From Polychytrium aggregatum (Eukaryota; Chytridiomycota; Chytridiomycetes; Polychytriales): DNA of 36,700 bases. The stretch lies in the NCBI RefSeq assembly GCF_025602895.1, contig NW_026516468.1:1-36700 (forward strand). Direction: 5' to 3'. A program made the translations under genes and the position numbers. Each line of letters starts with the position of its first letter. Positions within the stretch are counted from its first letter, which is position 1. This document shows, one piece after another, positions 1 through 11,600 of this stretch. The notes under the pieces are model-generated. The model was not told the origin of the DNA and did no database searches. It saw only the letters and a program-made list of their open reading frames with translations.

Positions 1-471
1 TGCCTCCCCAGCAAACAGACACCAGGCCACCGCCGACAACCAAACACGCTCCAACTGCTCTGGTACATTGGATCGGACAGAGCAGGACACAAGCCATCGG
101 GTTGTTGGCACCGCAGCGTCGCGATTTGTGCACTGGGGCTCTGCGAGCATGCAACGGGCAGGCCATCACACCGCGCGCATGCTCTGCGGATCATTCCTCC
201 CTCTTCAAGAAGGCGAGGCACCCGAGATGCTATGGCTGGGGTGCCATGCGAGCGTTGCAATCCGCCCTTCTTCACAACAAACGCCAAACCACCACTCCAT
301 TCCAGCCTCTCGCAGCAACGTCCTGGAATCGGCATTTCATCTCTCGCGCCCTGCAAGACCCGCAAGATTGTAACTCGTGTTGCTGAGCAAATCTGTCGCA
401 TTAATAGTGACGGCAAACAGGGCACATTGATCCGAGCAGGCTGTGGAGTGACTGTGTGGCTGCTTACGGCA
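1..471. other. No gene recognised (3' flank of NDC80)
   Basis: Short open frames exist on the plus strand (for example 68-373), but none has a recognisable family signature, splice structure or repeat. The stretch probably holds the 3' UTR of the minus-strand NDC80 gene, whose stop codon lies at 472-474, plus intergenic DNA. A gene continuing from outside the window cannot be excluded. Confidence 0.5.
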
Positions 472-3400
472 TTACCCCTTGGGCGAAACAGAGTCGTATA
501 GCGACGCCTCGTCGCTAACAATCGCTCGGAGCTCGGCCAGGGGCAGGCGAGTTTTCTCCTGCAGCTGCACAATCGTGTTGAGCATGTCCTGAAACTGACT
601 GAACGCCTTCTCTGTCTGCGTCGCGCAGCGGGTCCGAGTTTGCTCAAATCTACAATAGGTTGTCATGGCGTTAGACGGGTTCCATCGGACCATGCGACGC
701 ATGTGATGCGTTTCCGCTGTTCGCCCAACTGTTGCTAGATCACATGTCTGAAGTGGATCGAAAACATAGAGCACGACGACGTACTGGATAGTCAGTTGCT
801 GTGATCGATAATGGGCGCTTTGGAGACTGTTGGTGGCCTCGGTTCTCATCCGGGGAATGGTTTTCTCAAGGTGCTCGATCTCTTGCTGGCTGGTTGCATC
901 GGTGGTGCCGCTCAGCTGTGAACATAGTTATTCAGTGATCAGGGAAACAATCGGCCATCGCCGCAGTGAAAAGTATGGCTCTGGACAGACAGAATTTGAC
1001 GCGACTAGACACCATCGCCACCAGAAAAATGGACAACCAGATCTATGTCAGCATACCTCCTTTTCTTCATTAAATTGATCGTTGGCCTTCTTGATCCTGT
1101 CCTCGATGGCTGCGAGCTCTTCCAACTTCTCGTGAAAGGCTTCGTTGATGTGGTCCAGCTTCTCTTGCAGTTGCAGGATTTCTTCGTTGGTTTGCTGCGC
1201 AGCAGCAGCATATTGCTGGCGGACGGCATAGAGCGCCGGCTGATGGATCGGTCCAGTGTTCATTCGTAGGATCAAATTAGCGCATGCATTCGCTTGGATA
1301 TCACAGTGCAGACCTCGGCAGCCCAGCGCAGATCCGAGCGCTATCGACAACCCAGCCGTGCCGACAGCCGATTCGTGTCAAGATGTGCTTTCGGCTCCGA
1401 GATCCCAGAACTCGACAGATCCCAGATCTCACCTTGACGACCTCTTGAATGTCAATCGAAAGCATTTGAGAGGCGTTCGGAGCCGAAGGCCGGACGCTCA
1501 GCTCATGCTTGAGAATCTGACTGAGTCTCTCATCTTTCTGATTGCGACAAAAGATCCTGGGACTGTTGTAGTCCTTGACGGTTGCAGTGAGCTATCGGGC
1601 AAACCATACATACGACGAGATTTCAGTAGTCCGCGGAGCACTCTAAATGCTGCCAAACCGACTCGGGCACATGCTTGCCGATTACAGGAGTGTCTAGTGG
1701 CCAGGCTAATCCAACTTACCCCATCGCACATCCGCTGGTACTCGATTTCGATTTCCCAGCATTTCTTGTCGATTTCTTTGATGCTGTCTTCCAGACTGGC
1801 CAGCTGCGAAGTGAGCTTCTCCCTCTCCGTGTTGATCTTGTCGATTTCGGCGGGTGAGATCTCTTGTGTATCGACGATGTGTTGAAGGTGGTTGCGCTCA
1901 TTTGTCACGCTCACGAGTTCGCTTTCTGTTGCGGGATACGTATTTGAGAGCCAGAATCAGCAACAAGCATGGGTCGCGGCGGATGCGCACGAACTAGCGG
2001 TCTGGGGGGGGGGGCAGATTTATCGGTATCAGTGCCGATGGTCCGATACGCTACGTTTCAGTGCAATATTCTCCCTGAGTGTGGCATTTTCTTCGACGAC
2101 CTTGGTCTTCCGCGCCTGGCGATGAGCCATGAGCTGCTTCAGCTTCGAGGCGTCTCCACGCAGCGTGGCCTCTTCTTTGGAGAGCGCCACGAGGGGATCT
2201 TCACCCTCGGCGAGGGCTTGGTATTCGGCCTCAAGCACCTTGATTTCCTGGTCGAGCTGATCGGTCTCGGAGACGAGATCCGCAAGCTTTCCTTCTGTTG
2301 GTTACAGAGAGGCATTTGTACCGGTCAAACTCGGTCAGTCAACCAGCTGTCCGTGAGTGTCCAGACCGGCTCACCAGATGGTGGCAGCACTGCTTTGCGC
2401 GTAAGTCGGTCTGAATGCCTCCCCGCCCTTGCACGCCTCACCAAAATAGAGAAGAAGCTCTTTGTCCTCGGGATCGTAGTTCACATCCCGCATGTAGTTG
2501 GTGTAGGATTTGGCCAGGTACCAACAATAGGCGATTTCGACAGTGTTCTCGTCTGCGTTGGTCAGGTCGACGTTCGAGGTCACAACTTGGTCGCCGCACT
2601 GCCGATACGATTGAAAAGCAATGAAAATAAAGCGGGTGTTAGCTTTGAAACGAAAACTGTGGGCTAGTCAGAACTATCTCGTGTCTGGCGGTGCAGGACA
2701 TTGGACCTACGATAATGAGCTCGACCATCCAAGTCAGCATAGCAAGCAGTGTTGGCCAGGCGTGCATCGCTCCGACTGAGTGCAGAATGGATTTGGTGAT
2801 CATATCGGCGAAGGGATATCTGGATCGCAAGAGTCATCGAGGATGAGCACACCACCTCCCGGATTAGATTGCTCGGGCATGGCAGAACATCGGCTCGTTT
2901 GTGTCGCAAGGCGTAGTTGGGGCAGTGATAGATGCTCGCAGCAAACTATGACGGGCCCACTCTCTCATAGCATTCAGCAACCCACCGCAGCCCACGGAGG
3001 ATCAGGGGAACTTCTTCTTCAAACTTCTTCTGATAAGCATACTGCGGATCCAGCAGTGCGTAAAGGAAGCGGAATATGCCTTGGAAATCCTTCAGCGACG
3101 GCGCCTGAAGCTGTTTGGCTGAAATCGGCTGATCGTAGCCGGCATTCACGAGAAAGTTGATCAGCTGCTTGATCATCTGTGCTTGCCACGGCTTGTCTCG
3201 GGTCGGGCGAGGGTCTGATGTGTTTGAGCGCCCTCCGACGCCGGAGGGACGGTTCGCAGCGTAGACACTGGATCGCCTGTTCAATGCCACCACCGTGGAT
3301 CGTTGTAGGTTAGTACCGCTGAAGAAGCATCGTCGAGACCGCACCATGCAGCTGTTTCCACATGACTGCGTTTGAGCCGAATGAGCCCGAACAGACATTG

Positions 3401-3668
3401 CCCGCGGCATGAAGCACCGGGAGCGAAAGCTGGGTATGTGCGGCATAGTTGTGGGTCGATTCTCTGTGGCAGCGATTGTTGCGGCGTGGTGGTACCTCGG
3501 CACGGTGCCTTGGGCGCTGCCAGCATTCCGCTGGAGGGGATTGATGCCGCTTGTTCGGCCGGGAGGGCCCATCGCTAGCCCGCTCATGCCCTCCACCATG
3601 CTGTTCATGGCGACGGAGGGCTTGAGCGACGGCCGTGTTGGCTGTGATAACCGGGACGTGAAGCTCAT
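472..3668 (-). CDS. NDC80: NDC80/HEC1 kinetochore complex subunit
   Basis: Ndc80 is the microtubule-binding subunit of the NDC80 complex at the outer kinetochore. The spliced model has 10 phase-consistent exons: 3496-3668, 2986-3276, 2711-2819, 2442-2598, 2055-2294, 1720-1925, 1433-1591, 1057-1239, 785-915, 472-649. It gives about 608 aa, close to the human (642) and yeast (691) proteins. Residues 1 to about 65 form a basic, Ser/Pro-rich tail. A calponin-homology domain follows (about 65-205), opening with DPRPTRDKPW and containing KQLQAPSLKDF, KKFEEEVP and HAWPTLLAMLTWMVELI, all hallmark Ndc80 blocks. The rest is heptad-rich coiled coil with the conserved segment around SPAEIDKINTEREKL. The first intron (3277-3495) is the least certain: its frame is open throughout, but it has a TACTAAC branch site 32 nt before the acceptor. 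The gene lies downstream of the CEP192-like gene on the same strand. Confidence 0.93.
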
Positions 3669-4070
3669 GCTGAAGGAAGGATGGTGTCCGGCTGCTGCGA
3701 GGGGTCCAGCTTGGTGCCGATGTGCTGTTGGCAAACGAAAGGTGCTGCCAAAAGAACGGTGCTGCCAAAAAGAAAGATGCGGCCGGCAGGTTGTTCTTGG
3801 GATGCTCTTGGGCAGGAGCAGGGTGGCCGGCGCCGGGCAGAAACAGCAACCGAGATGGCGGGGCTGTATATGGCCATATTTGGACATTCACGTGACCGCG
3901 CAGCTCAACACAGGCCGCCGGCCCGTTCCAGGATCCACGCGCCCGTCCATGTTCCATGGCCCGCACGCCAGCCGATGCTCTCTTTTGCACCCGCCCGGTC
4001 GGCAAACGCAGCCAGGAAAGGGACCAGTATCGAGCGCAGTTCGTGTTTCAGCGGATGTGCGAGCTGCGGC
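3669..4070. promoter_or_regulatory. Intergenic region upstream of NDC80
   Basis: This gap of about 400 nt separates the stop of the CEP192-like gene from the NDC80 start. It must contain the NDC80 promoter and 5' UTR. A short imperfect duplication on the minus strand (about 3737-3785, two copies of a TTTTTGGCAGCAC-like block) is visible. I see no clear TATA box or gene. Confidence 0.35.
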
Positions 4071-7000
4071 TCACACAGCCTGAGCAGCAAGGGCAACCCG
4101 GAGAATGTCGTTGCCACCTTTGACTATGAGTGTGTCCTTGACCGGGCCAGTGCGCTCAGGACGGTATTCTATCTCGACCGAGCGGCTCTTTCCGCTCTCA
4201 ATTTTGAAGCGCCGTTCCTTCAGAATCGTGAAGGGCTTCCCAACCATGACCTCGACGATGATGGTTTTCTTTGTGTTGTTGTTGTGGACCGTGAGGACCT
4301 GCGTGGCCGCCTGTCCCAGCGGCGTCGGACCGAGTGCTTCGTAAAAGTCAATCAACTTTGGTGACCGGGCGCCGCTCACCTGGAGCTCAATGTCTCTCCG
4401 CTTGGAAGACAGTGCGGTATAGGAGGCGACGGGGGCTGCAGCTCGACTGGGCGCACCCTGACTGGCCACAGCCTTCCGGGGCATTGTCTCTCCGATTGCA
4501 GTCGAGGCGATGGCTTTGGGAGCGGCATATGGGGCTTGGTGATCACGCAGCTCAAGACGAGCTTCAAGGTTGGTGCGATGTCGAGCTACCATGTGCGATC
4601 GGGTCTTCAGAGGCCTTGTTGCTGCACGGTCCGCAGCTTGGGTCGCCCGGGTTTTGCGAACCTCGCGGATGCCAGGAGGACGAACCTGGCCGCGCAGAGC
4701 ATTAGCGCGAGTGTGCGTCTTGGAAGCAGCGAGCCCATCTCCCATTTTCGAGACAGCATCGATGGCTCCTGACTTGATTGATCGCTTCAAGACCGAAGCA
4801 CTCGAGCCCAAGGGGCCCGATACAGATGTCCCGGAGCTTGACATGCTGGTAGGTGTCGGGGTGATCCGTGGCCGAGTGACGTCAATCTCGAACTGAAGGT
4901 GGGTCATCCTGGACTGACTGCGGAGCTGGTACTTTTGCGTGTACTTGGCCGCCATCGGCTTTGGCGTAAAGTCGATTGAAATCGCCAGTGTTTCAAAGGC
5001 TCCGAGTCGACCGCTGTTCTGGCTATGGCGAAAGACGGTTTCGTCGGCCAGAGCTTGCAGCGGTGCACCGGGTCCTCGGGTCGAGGAGGCGGAGGAATCG
5101 GCATATGTTCGTCCTAAACGTTCGAGGCTCCAAGGAACGGGCTTCTCACCCAAGTTGCAAAGCAGCAGGGTGTACTTGGAAGCGTCGTCGTATGAAATGG
5201 TTGGAATCTCGACCTTGATGTTCCGAGGCTGACTACCTGATCGGCTTCCCAGTATCACGGCTGTCTGGACAGGGTTTTCGGCGAGCTTGGCCTGAACATG
5301 CAGCTGCAGTTCTTGCGTCTGCTGCTGAAGCGTAATTTGTTGTTGTTGCTGCTGCGGTTGCTGTTGCTGCTGCCGCTGGAAGTTTAGCTGCGCCAGCACC
5401 TTATTCTTATTCAGAAGAACCTGCTGTGTTGCTACTGGCCGGGCGACTTGCTGTGGCTGATCGCCGTGGGCTTTATAGTTTTGGATGTTTTGGAGAACCT
5501 TTCCATTGGACTTCTTGGTCTCTGCTTTGAGCTCTAACTGCTGCTCTGGAGCGGGTCCCTTCGTTCGCGTTGGCGATGACAGCTGGCTTTGGCTTTTGTT
5601 TTGGGCTCGAAGTGCTGCTGGGGTCGATGGGAGCTTGCGGAAGCCGATTCCGGGTGAGTTCTACAGCGGCACGAGCGAGAGTGGCGGCGATAGAACAGTA
5701 AAACACTGATGGTCAGAATCGTGCAGTTTATAAGCAGCGGCGCTCACTGTCTACGGATTGCGGTTGATTCACTGGGCATCACTCACCAATATGTCCACCT
5801 TTCCTTCGGCCTGTTCCATGGTACCGTGGGGATAGGGAAACATCGGTCAGAACACAGTAGACGGATTTGCCTTGTCAGCACAGGCAACTGTACCTTGGGC
5901 GTGGGGGCCTCATACTCGGGAATATATCGGCCCCGTGCGTCCCGCTTGGGTGTGAAGAGAAAAGGCTGCAGCGGTCGCGTGTGACCAAAAGTGAGATGGA
6001 AAGTGACACTATGGTTAGTGTTCATTGGGGCGCACTGCTGCAGGCACGGAGGGAGTCGCAATTCACCAACTGCTCGATGCCAATATCGAGCCAAGTGCGG
6101 AGGAGTAATAGCGACGCTTGTTCACAGTGGATATTTGGGCAGTCGCAGCGCACTCTCCAATCGCATACCCCTTCTGATCGATCGCTCCCATCTAGTCTTC
6201 CCAACGGGAACGACTGGGCAGCGAAATATTCATCCATGGGTGGGAATCCAGAGGCCAGCTCTTGTGGAGAGAGTCGTGGCTCGAAGAAATGCGGAATGTT
6301 GTCCTGGGCGATCAAGTGCCCTCCGGCGGTTTGCTCTTGGACGGTCGGCTCTTGCGAAACGAGCTCCATGGCAGAGGTCAGGGCAGCCAATGGTGAATCC
6401 AATATCACGCCATTCCGCTGATCCGGAGGGGAAGTGAAGCCCACAACGCCTTCACTACTTGCATTGGGGATCATTCCTACGGTGGACGCTGGCATGCAAG
6501 TGTCGGAGAGGGATCGCTTTGGAGGTTGTCGAATCTGCGCAAACACGCCGCTTCCCTCCATCAAAACGGGATGGCCGGCTCTGGCGGATTCCGGCTGGGC
6601 TTCTGAGGCTTGATTGGCGAGCCCCAGCCCGGCGAAAAGGGCGCCCGCACCTTTACTTTTTGGAGGTGAGAGGAAGAGCTCCATCTCGCCGCCTGGATAT
6701 GGAGCCGAATCTGCGGAGGGAATATCGATGGCGTTGCTCTCCCCGCTGTTGCTCAAACCGGGCCAATGTAGATGTCCAGTCGCTTGCTCGTCTTTGCGGA
6801 TACTATCGCCAAGCACTGCCGAATTTCTTGTCAGCTCTTGGGATCGTTTGGCCGCAAGGCGTGGACTGCTGCGAAGGGACTTGCCGCTCTGGAGCTTGCG
6901 GACTCGAGGGTGTGTTTCAGCATCATCAGAGCCTTTGGATTCAACCGCTCTTGGGACAGCGGCCACTGGAGCCTGGCTTTGCTTGGCAAGCTCGACCAGT

Positions 7001-8203
7001 GAGTCGGCAAAGAGGGGCGGGTCCTGTCGGCCGGGCTCAGGAGGTGTGTCCTTGGACAGATGCCGGAAGATGCTGGTCCGCTTGATCGGAGTCATCGATA
7101 TGCCGGTTGCAGCTTGGTGTGCGATTCTAGACTTGTCGAGCCTCAAGGCGCCAAGTTGGTTTGTGAGATCGGCGCCGGTTAGCGCTGGGGGCGACATCAC
7201 CGGAATAGACGATTTGCGGAGCAGAGTCTTTTGACTCAATCGCTCGGTTGCTGAATTCGGCGATGGACTGTTTGAGCTTAGAGTCGAACTGGGAGACCGG
7301 GAGGTTGCGCCCGGGAACGAGGGCTCGGCCAAACCAGATCGCAACGCTGGCGAAAGAATCGGAATCGAAGACTTGCGGCGAAGCCGAGGGGTCTTTGCTG
7401 AGGCCGGGGGCTCGTAGGCGTCTTGGCCGATATCAACAAAAGGCCGGAGCGATGACCCGACTGGCGAAAACAAGCTGCTATTCGGACCACGGGCAGCAAG
7501 ATCGAGATCAATGGTTGGGGCAGGCAGAGGAGTCTGGACAGAATGGATGCAAAAAGCAGAGGACTTGATCTCCGGAGACCCAACATCGCTGGCCTCATCC
7601 AGTATCGATCGCATGTTCATGGGCGACAGGTCGTGTTCCACGAACGACTGGAAATGGTCAAGAGACCACGATGTTTCTATGCATAATCGACATCATGTCG
7701 GCGTGAGTGCGATCCGAGAGCGACTGCTTGTTTTCCGACCTACGGGACAAGCCGGCCCAGACAAGAGACACTGTCGCCTCGGGCTATCAACTGGCTCACC
7801 TGGATGATCGAGCCAGGCTTCGGTTGGGACCGTATATGATCGATCCATCGAATCTTGCGCATATGGATGAGTCGATGAAAGCAGCTCGACGCTCTCACTC
7901 CATGAGAAGATGGATTGGTCTGGTTTGCGCATCGTACGACTATTTGGTGTCGATAGATCTATAAGGCACCAAAAAATAGTGTTCAAAAGAGTCATCGTCA
8001 ACACTGGCGCCGAGATTCTGCTCTGATACAAGGACGGGTCTGCTTCAGCGAGCCAAGTCTCGACGACGAAAGCGACAACAAGACTGCAAGTCAGATCTGC
8101 GGGAATCGGGACGCCATCGGTGGCCGCACGAGGCCCGTGGATTTTATTTACCCGGCAGTGGGGCAAGCTGTGCCAGCCGGGTCCTCACGTTGTCGCTTTC
8201 CAT
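4071..8203 (-). CDS. CEP192/SPD-2-like centrosomal protein (ASH domains)
   Basis: Members of this family recruit pericentriolar material and polo/Aurora kinases to centrioles. The model joins six exons: 8152-8203, 7800-7958, 6169-7676, 5894-6037, 5787-5810, 4071-5660. All intron phases agree and the product is about 1,158 aa. The N-terminal half (to about 570) is disordered and SP/TP-rich, with the motif RKSSIP-x-x-SP twice (near 170 and 223). A beta-rich segment follows (NHSVTFHLTFGHTRP), then a polyQ stretch near 725. An ASH (ASPM-SPD2-Hydin) domain lies at about 767-890 (LLCNLGEKPVPWSLERL, GAFETLAISIDFTPKP), and a C-terminal ASH at about 1060-1155 (GQAATQVLTVHNNN, SRSVEIEYRPERTGPVKDTL). 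The order of the two C-terminal ASH domains resembles human CEP192. The start at MESDNV directly follows a splice-acceptor-like CAG, so a 5' UTR intron or an upstream exon is possible. The family call rests on domain grammar, so a different ASH protein is the main alternative. Confidence 0.72.
5787..5810 (-). other. 24-nt in-frame microexon of the CEP192-like gene
   Basis: This exon encodes AEGKVDIL. It is flanked by a consensus acceptor (GAACAG) and a GTGAGT donor, and all neighbouring phases are 0. Skipping it would keep the frame, so it could be alternatively spliced. The intron after it ends at a CTGTAG acceptor at 5661. Confidence 0.6.
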
Positions 8204-8697
8204 CTGTGATGTCGTTGCTGGATCAGGACGACGGTATCGATTCGCGACCGAGGGGCTCAACGGCAGCGGATCAGGCGGCGACCCCAGACAAAGCCGAGAC
8301 GGATTGTGGTACACGTGGATTCCCAAAACGGGGCATATTGTCGGCCCTGGCGAAAGCGCAAAGGCATCCACGCCGGCACAAGCAGTGCGGACACAGCGAT
8401 CGCAGGCGCCGCCATGGTTGGGGAGTGGAAGTCACAAGTATATTCCGAGTCCAGAAAAACTAACCATCGGCCTCAAAACGGGTGTCCATTTTGCTTTGTG
8501 AATGCCGTTACAGCCGCATTCAGCAAAGTCATGTCGATGTGGATCCGGATATCACTCAGCGGAAGCTCGAGAAAGACGCGCTGCGGGGACGAGAGTATGT
8601 CCGTTCGGCATTGCCAATGATCGATCAGAGAGAGCAAACGGATGGTTTAGATACAACACATTGCGGTCCAATATAACTCGCTGATGCACACTGCACA
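8204..8697. other. Intergen between NUP214 and CEP192-like genes; unresolved plus-strand ORF
   Basis: The gap contains the CEP192-like 5' flank and the NUP214-like 3' flank. On the plus strand, a frame ending at 8676 is preceded by a good acceptor at 8511 (pyrimidine-rich, then TTACAG), with ACTAAC about 50 nt upstream. It encodes a charged helical peptide (RIQQSHVDVDPDITQRK...). Possible upstream exons begin at ATG 8208, but I could not join them into one convincing protein. A small membrane protein of the COX20 kind was considered but not supported. Treat this as an orphan candidate. Confidence 0.25.
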
Positions 8698-11600
8698 TCA
8701 AGCCACTGACCCTTTGAAACGCGACTGGCCGTCGGAGGGCTGACTGGATTCAGATGCCGGGCTGCCAAAGATACCTTGGCCGGGAGGGGCGAGCTGAGCA
8801 AATCCCGAGGTGCTATGCGACAGAAGCCCAGGTATCCGATTAGTCAACATTGCAGGGTGACAGTGCATCGAAACGCGGCACTGCTGCATGTCGCGGGCGT
8901 CGTGCATCGGACATACCTTGGGCCTGAGGCGAATGAAGGTATCGCACCTGAAGGCGAGATACTACACAACACGGAAACGCTCGTTAGCCAGAGATAGTCA
9001 CGGCGATTTGTATCGGAGCCGCCTGGGGGGGGGGTGGACAGCATCTCACCTGGCAAACGAGGTGCTGCTCGTCTCAGAGGCTGCATTTGACTGGCCAAAG
9101 ACGCGGCTTGAGTCACTGGCGCCGGTTGTAGCGAAAGGAGCCGCTTTGTTAGCTGTTGCGAGCCATGTCGGTGGAATATGGCGCGGATCGCGAGTGTCAG
9201 CTCGTCCATCGAGCTTCTTACCCTCCGAATCTTGGGGCATTTGCCGGCTGAGAGCTTGCTACACCTCCAAAGGCGCTAACGCCGGCAACTTGGCCAAACG
9301 CGGGTGCCGCAGGAGCCGAGGCTTGGCCAAATTTAGGCGCCGAAGGCATCGAGGCCTGGCCAAATGCTGGAATCCCACCCGATGCGGATCCCGCGCCACC
9401 AAAGACAGATGGCATGGGTGATGGCTGGCCAAATGCAGTTGATGGCCTAGTGGCAAACGACTCAAAGGAAGTCGGTGCAGGGATTGATGGCTTGGAGAAC
9501 GCTGGGCCTGCACCAAACGCAGTCTGTCTGGCGGTGGCGTTCGGGTTGGCGAAAGTCGCAACTCCAAAGGCAGGGCTTGTGTGGTGGTGTCAAGTCGATG
9601 GGCACGACAGAATTGAACAGAGTCAGAAAGCGAATGATCCCATCGTGGATCGCCGAATCGACTCTCACCTGTTGCCGCTGTCGGAGGCCCCAAAGGTCCC
9701 AAACACCGGACCAGAGACTGGAGGTGACCTGGGGTTGGCTGCGCCGAAGCGACTCGCGGCTAGCGATGTGCTTCCGAGTGACTGAGACTGGAAAAATCCT
9801 GGAGAGGAAGCATAGTTTAGCGATGATTCCGACAGCAAGCCGTTGCCAACTGTGGAGAGTCGTACCTGACGATGTGATTGTTTCATCAAGATTGCCGGAC
9901 GGGGTGTTCTCATCCTTATCGTCCTGGTCAATATCCGAGAATCGATCGTACTCATCACTGATGTCGCCATCATCGGACATGGACTCCCCACGGAACGACG
10001 AAACGTTGCTGACATGGACCGGAGAGCTTCCAAGACTTGAGGGTGCTATACGATTGGAGGACGTCAGTACAAATCAGTGGAGGAATGTTCGCAGAGAGCA
10101 TCGCGGCCATTACCGTTCGCTTTTTGCTTGCCATCCAGTCCGAATCCGGTAGACGGGGCGCTGGCGAAGCTCAAGCTGCCAGATGCAGATGGGGAGGAGG
10201 CAAAGTTGAGCGAGGCATTGGGCAGCCGCAGTGATCCGGATGCACTTGCAGACGCAAATCCGGAGGCGCCGAACTTGACATCGGGGGCGCTAGCAATTGG
10301 CTTGGCAACCGATTCGTCTGTTTTGGTTGGAGATGCGCCATCAAGCTTGGTGGTGGATTGAGAAGGGACAGGATTTGTCTTGGAGCTGTCCTCAGAAGGC
10401 TTGCTCGTTGAGGCCGATGCAGGAATCGAAGGGACGCCACCAAAGCTGAACCCGGCAGTAGCGGCCGTGGAGGCTGAGACCCCGGAGGCCCCACCAGTGC
10501 CAAATCCAAAGCCACCGGCTGCATTGAATATGCTGCTGCTGCTGCTGCTGGAGCCAAACCCTCCATTGGCCCCAAATGCACTCGATCCAAATCCGCTGCT
10601 GGACGATCCACCAGCCGCTGCACCAAAGGAGAACGCAGGGGCCGGCTTCTTGGCGGAGCTGTTCTCATCCGAGCCATTCACACTTGCAGAACCAGATGGG
10701 TTTGGTGCCTCACAGGCGGCACACTTGACCTTGTCCTTGGTGTTTGTGATATCGCACACAGGACATTTCCACGAGCCTTCGGCAGGCTTGGGCATCGAGA
10801 ATCCGACAGCCGCAAAGTCGAATGCGGGCTTAGGTTGAGGGGAGCTGCTCTTCTGTTCAGAGCCGTTCGCACTTGCAGAACCAGATGGGTTTGGTGCCTC
10901 ACAGGCGGCACACTTGACCTTGTCCTTGGTGTTTGTGATATCGCACACAGGACACTTCCACGAGCCTTCGGCAGGTTTGGGCATCGAGAATCCGACAGCC
11001 GCAAAGTCGAATGCGGGCTTAGGTTGAGGGGAGCTGCTCTTCTGTTCAGAGCCGTTCGCACTTGCAGAACCAGATGGGTTTGGTGCCTCACAGGCGGCAC
11101 ACTTGACCTTGTCCTTGGTGTTTGTGATATCGCACACAGGACATTTCCACGAGCCTTCGGCAGGTTTGGGCATCGAGAATCCAACAGCTGCAAAGTCGAA
11201 CGCGGGCTTGGGTTGAGGAGAGCTGCTCGTCCTGATCTCAATCTCGGAGATGTTATCCGGATCCTTCTGAGAACCCTCATCGGAATCCGTATCATCTTCA
11301 TGCTCTGATATGCCGTAGGACTCGTCCTCGGAATCTTGGCCAACATCATCATAGTCTTCAGATCCATCGAGATCATCTTCGGAGACATCCTCGTCGCTGG
11401 CAGAAACATCAGACAGGCCCTTGGAGTTGTCAGTCGTTGTATCCGCTGAGGCCGATGCAGGAATCGAAGGGACGCCACCAAAGCTGAACCCGGCAGTAGC
11501 GGCCGTGGAGGTTGAGACCCCGGAGGCCCCGCCAGTGCCAAATCCAAAGCCACCGGCTGCATTGAATATGCTGCTGCTGCTGCTGCTGGAGCCAAACCCT

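Noticed and set aside
3277-3495. Reading NDC80 exon 1 straight through this interval as coding
   Set aside because: The frame is open, but the translated stretch is unlike Ndc80 tails, and a GTACCA donor, TACTAAC branch site and CAG acceptor in matching phase make an intron more likely; not fully settled.
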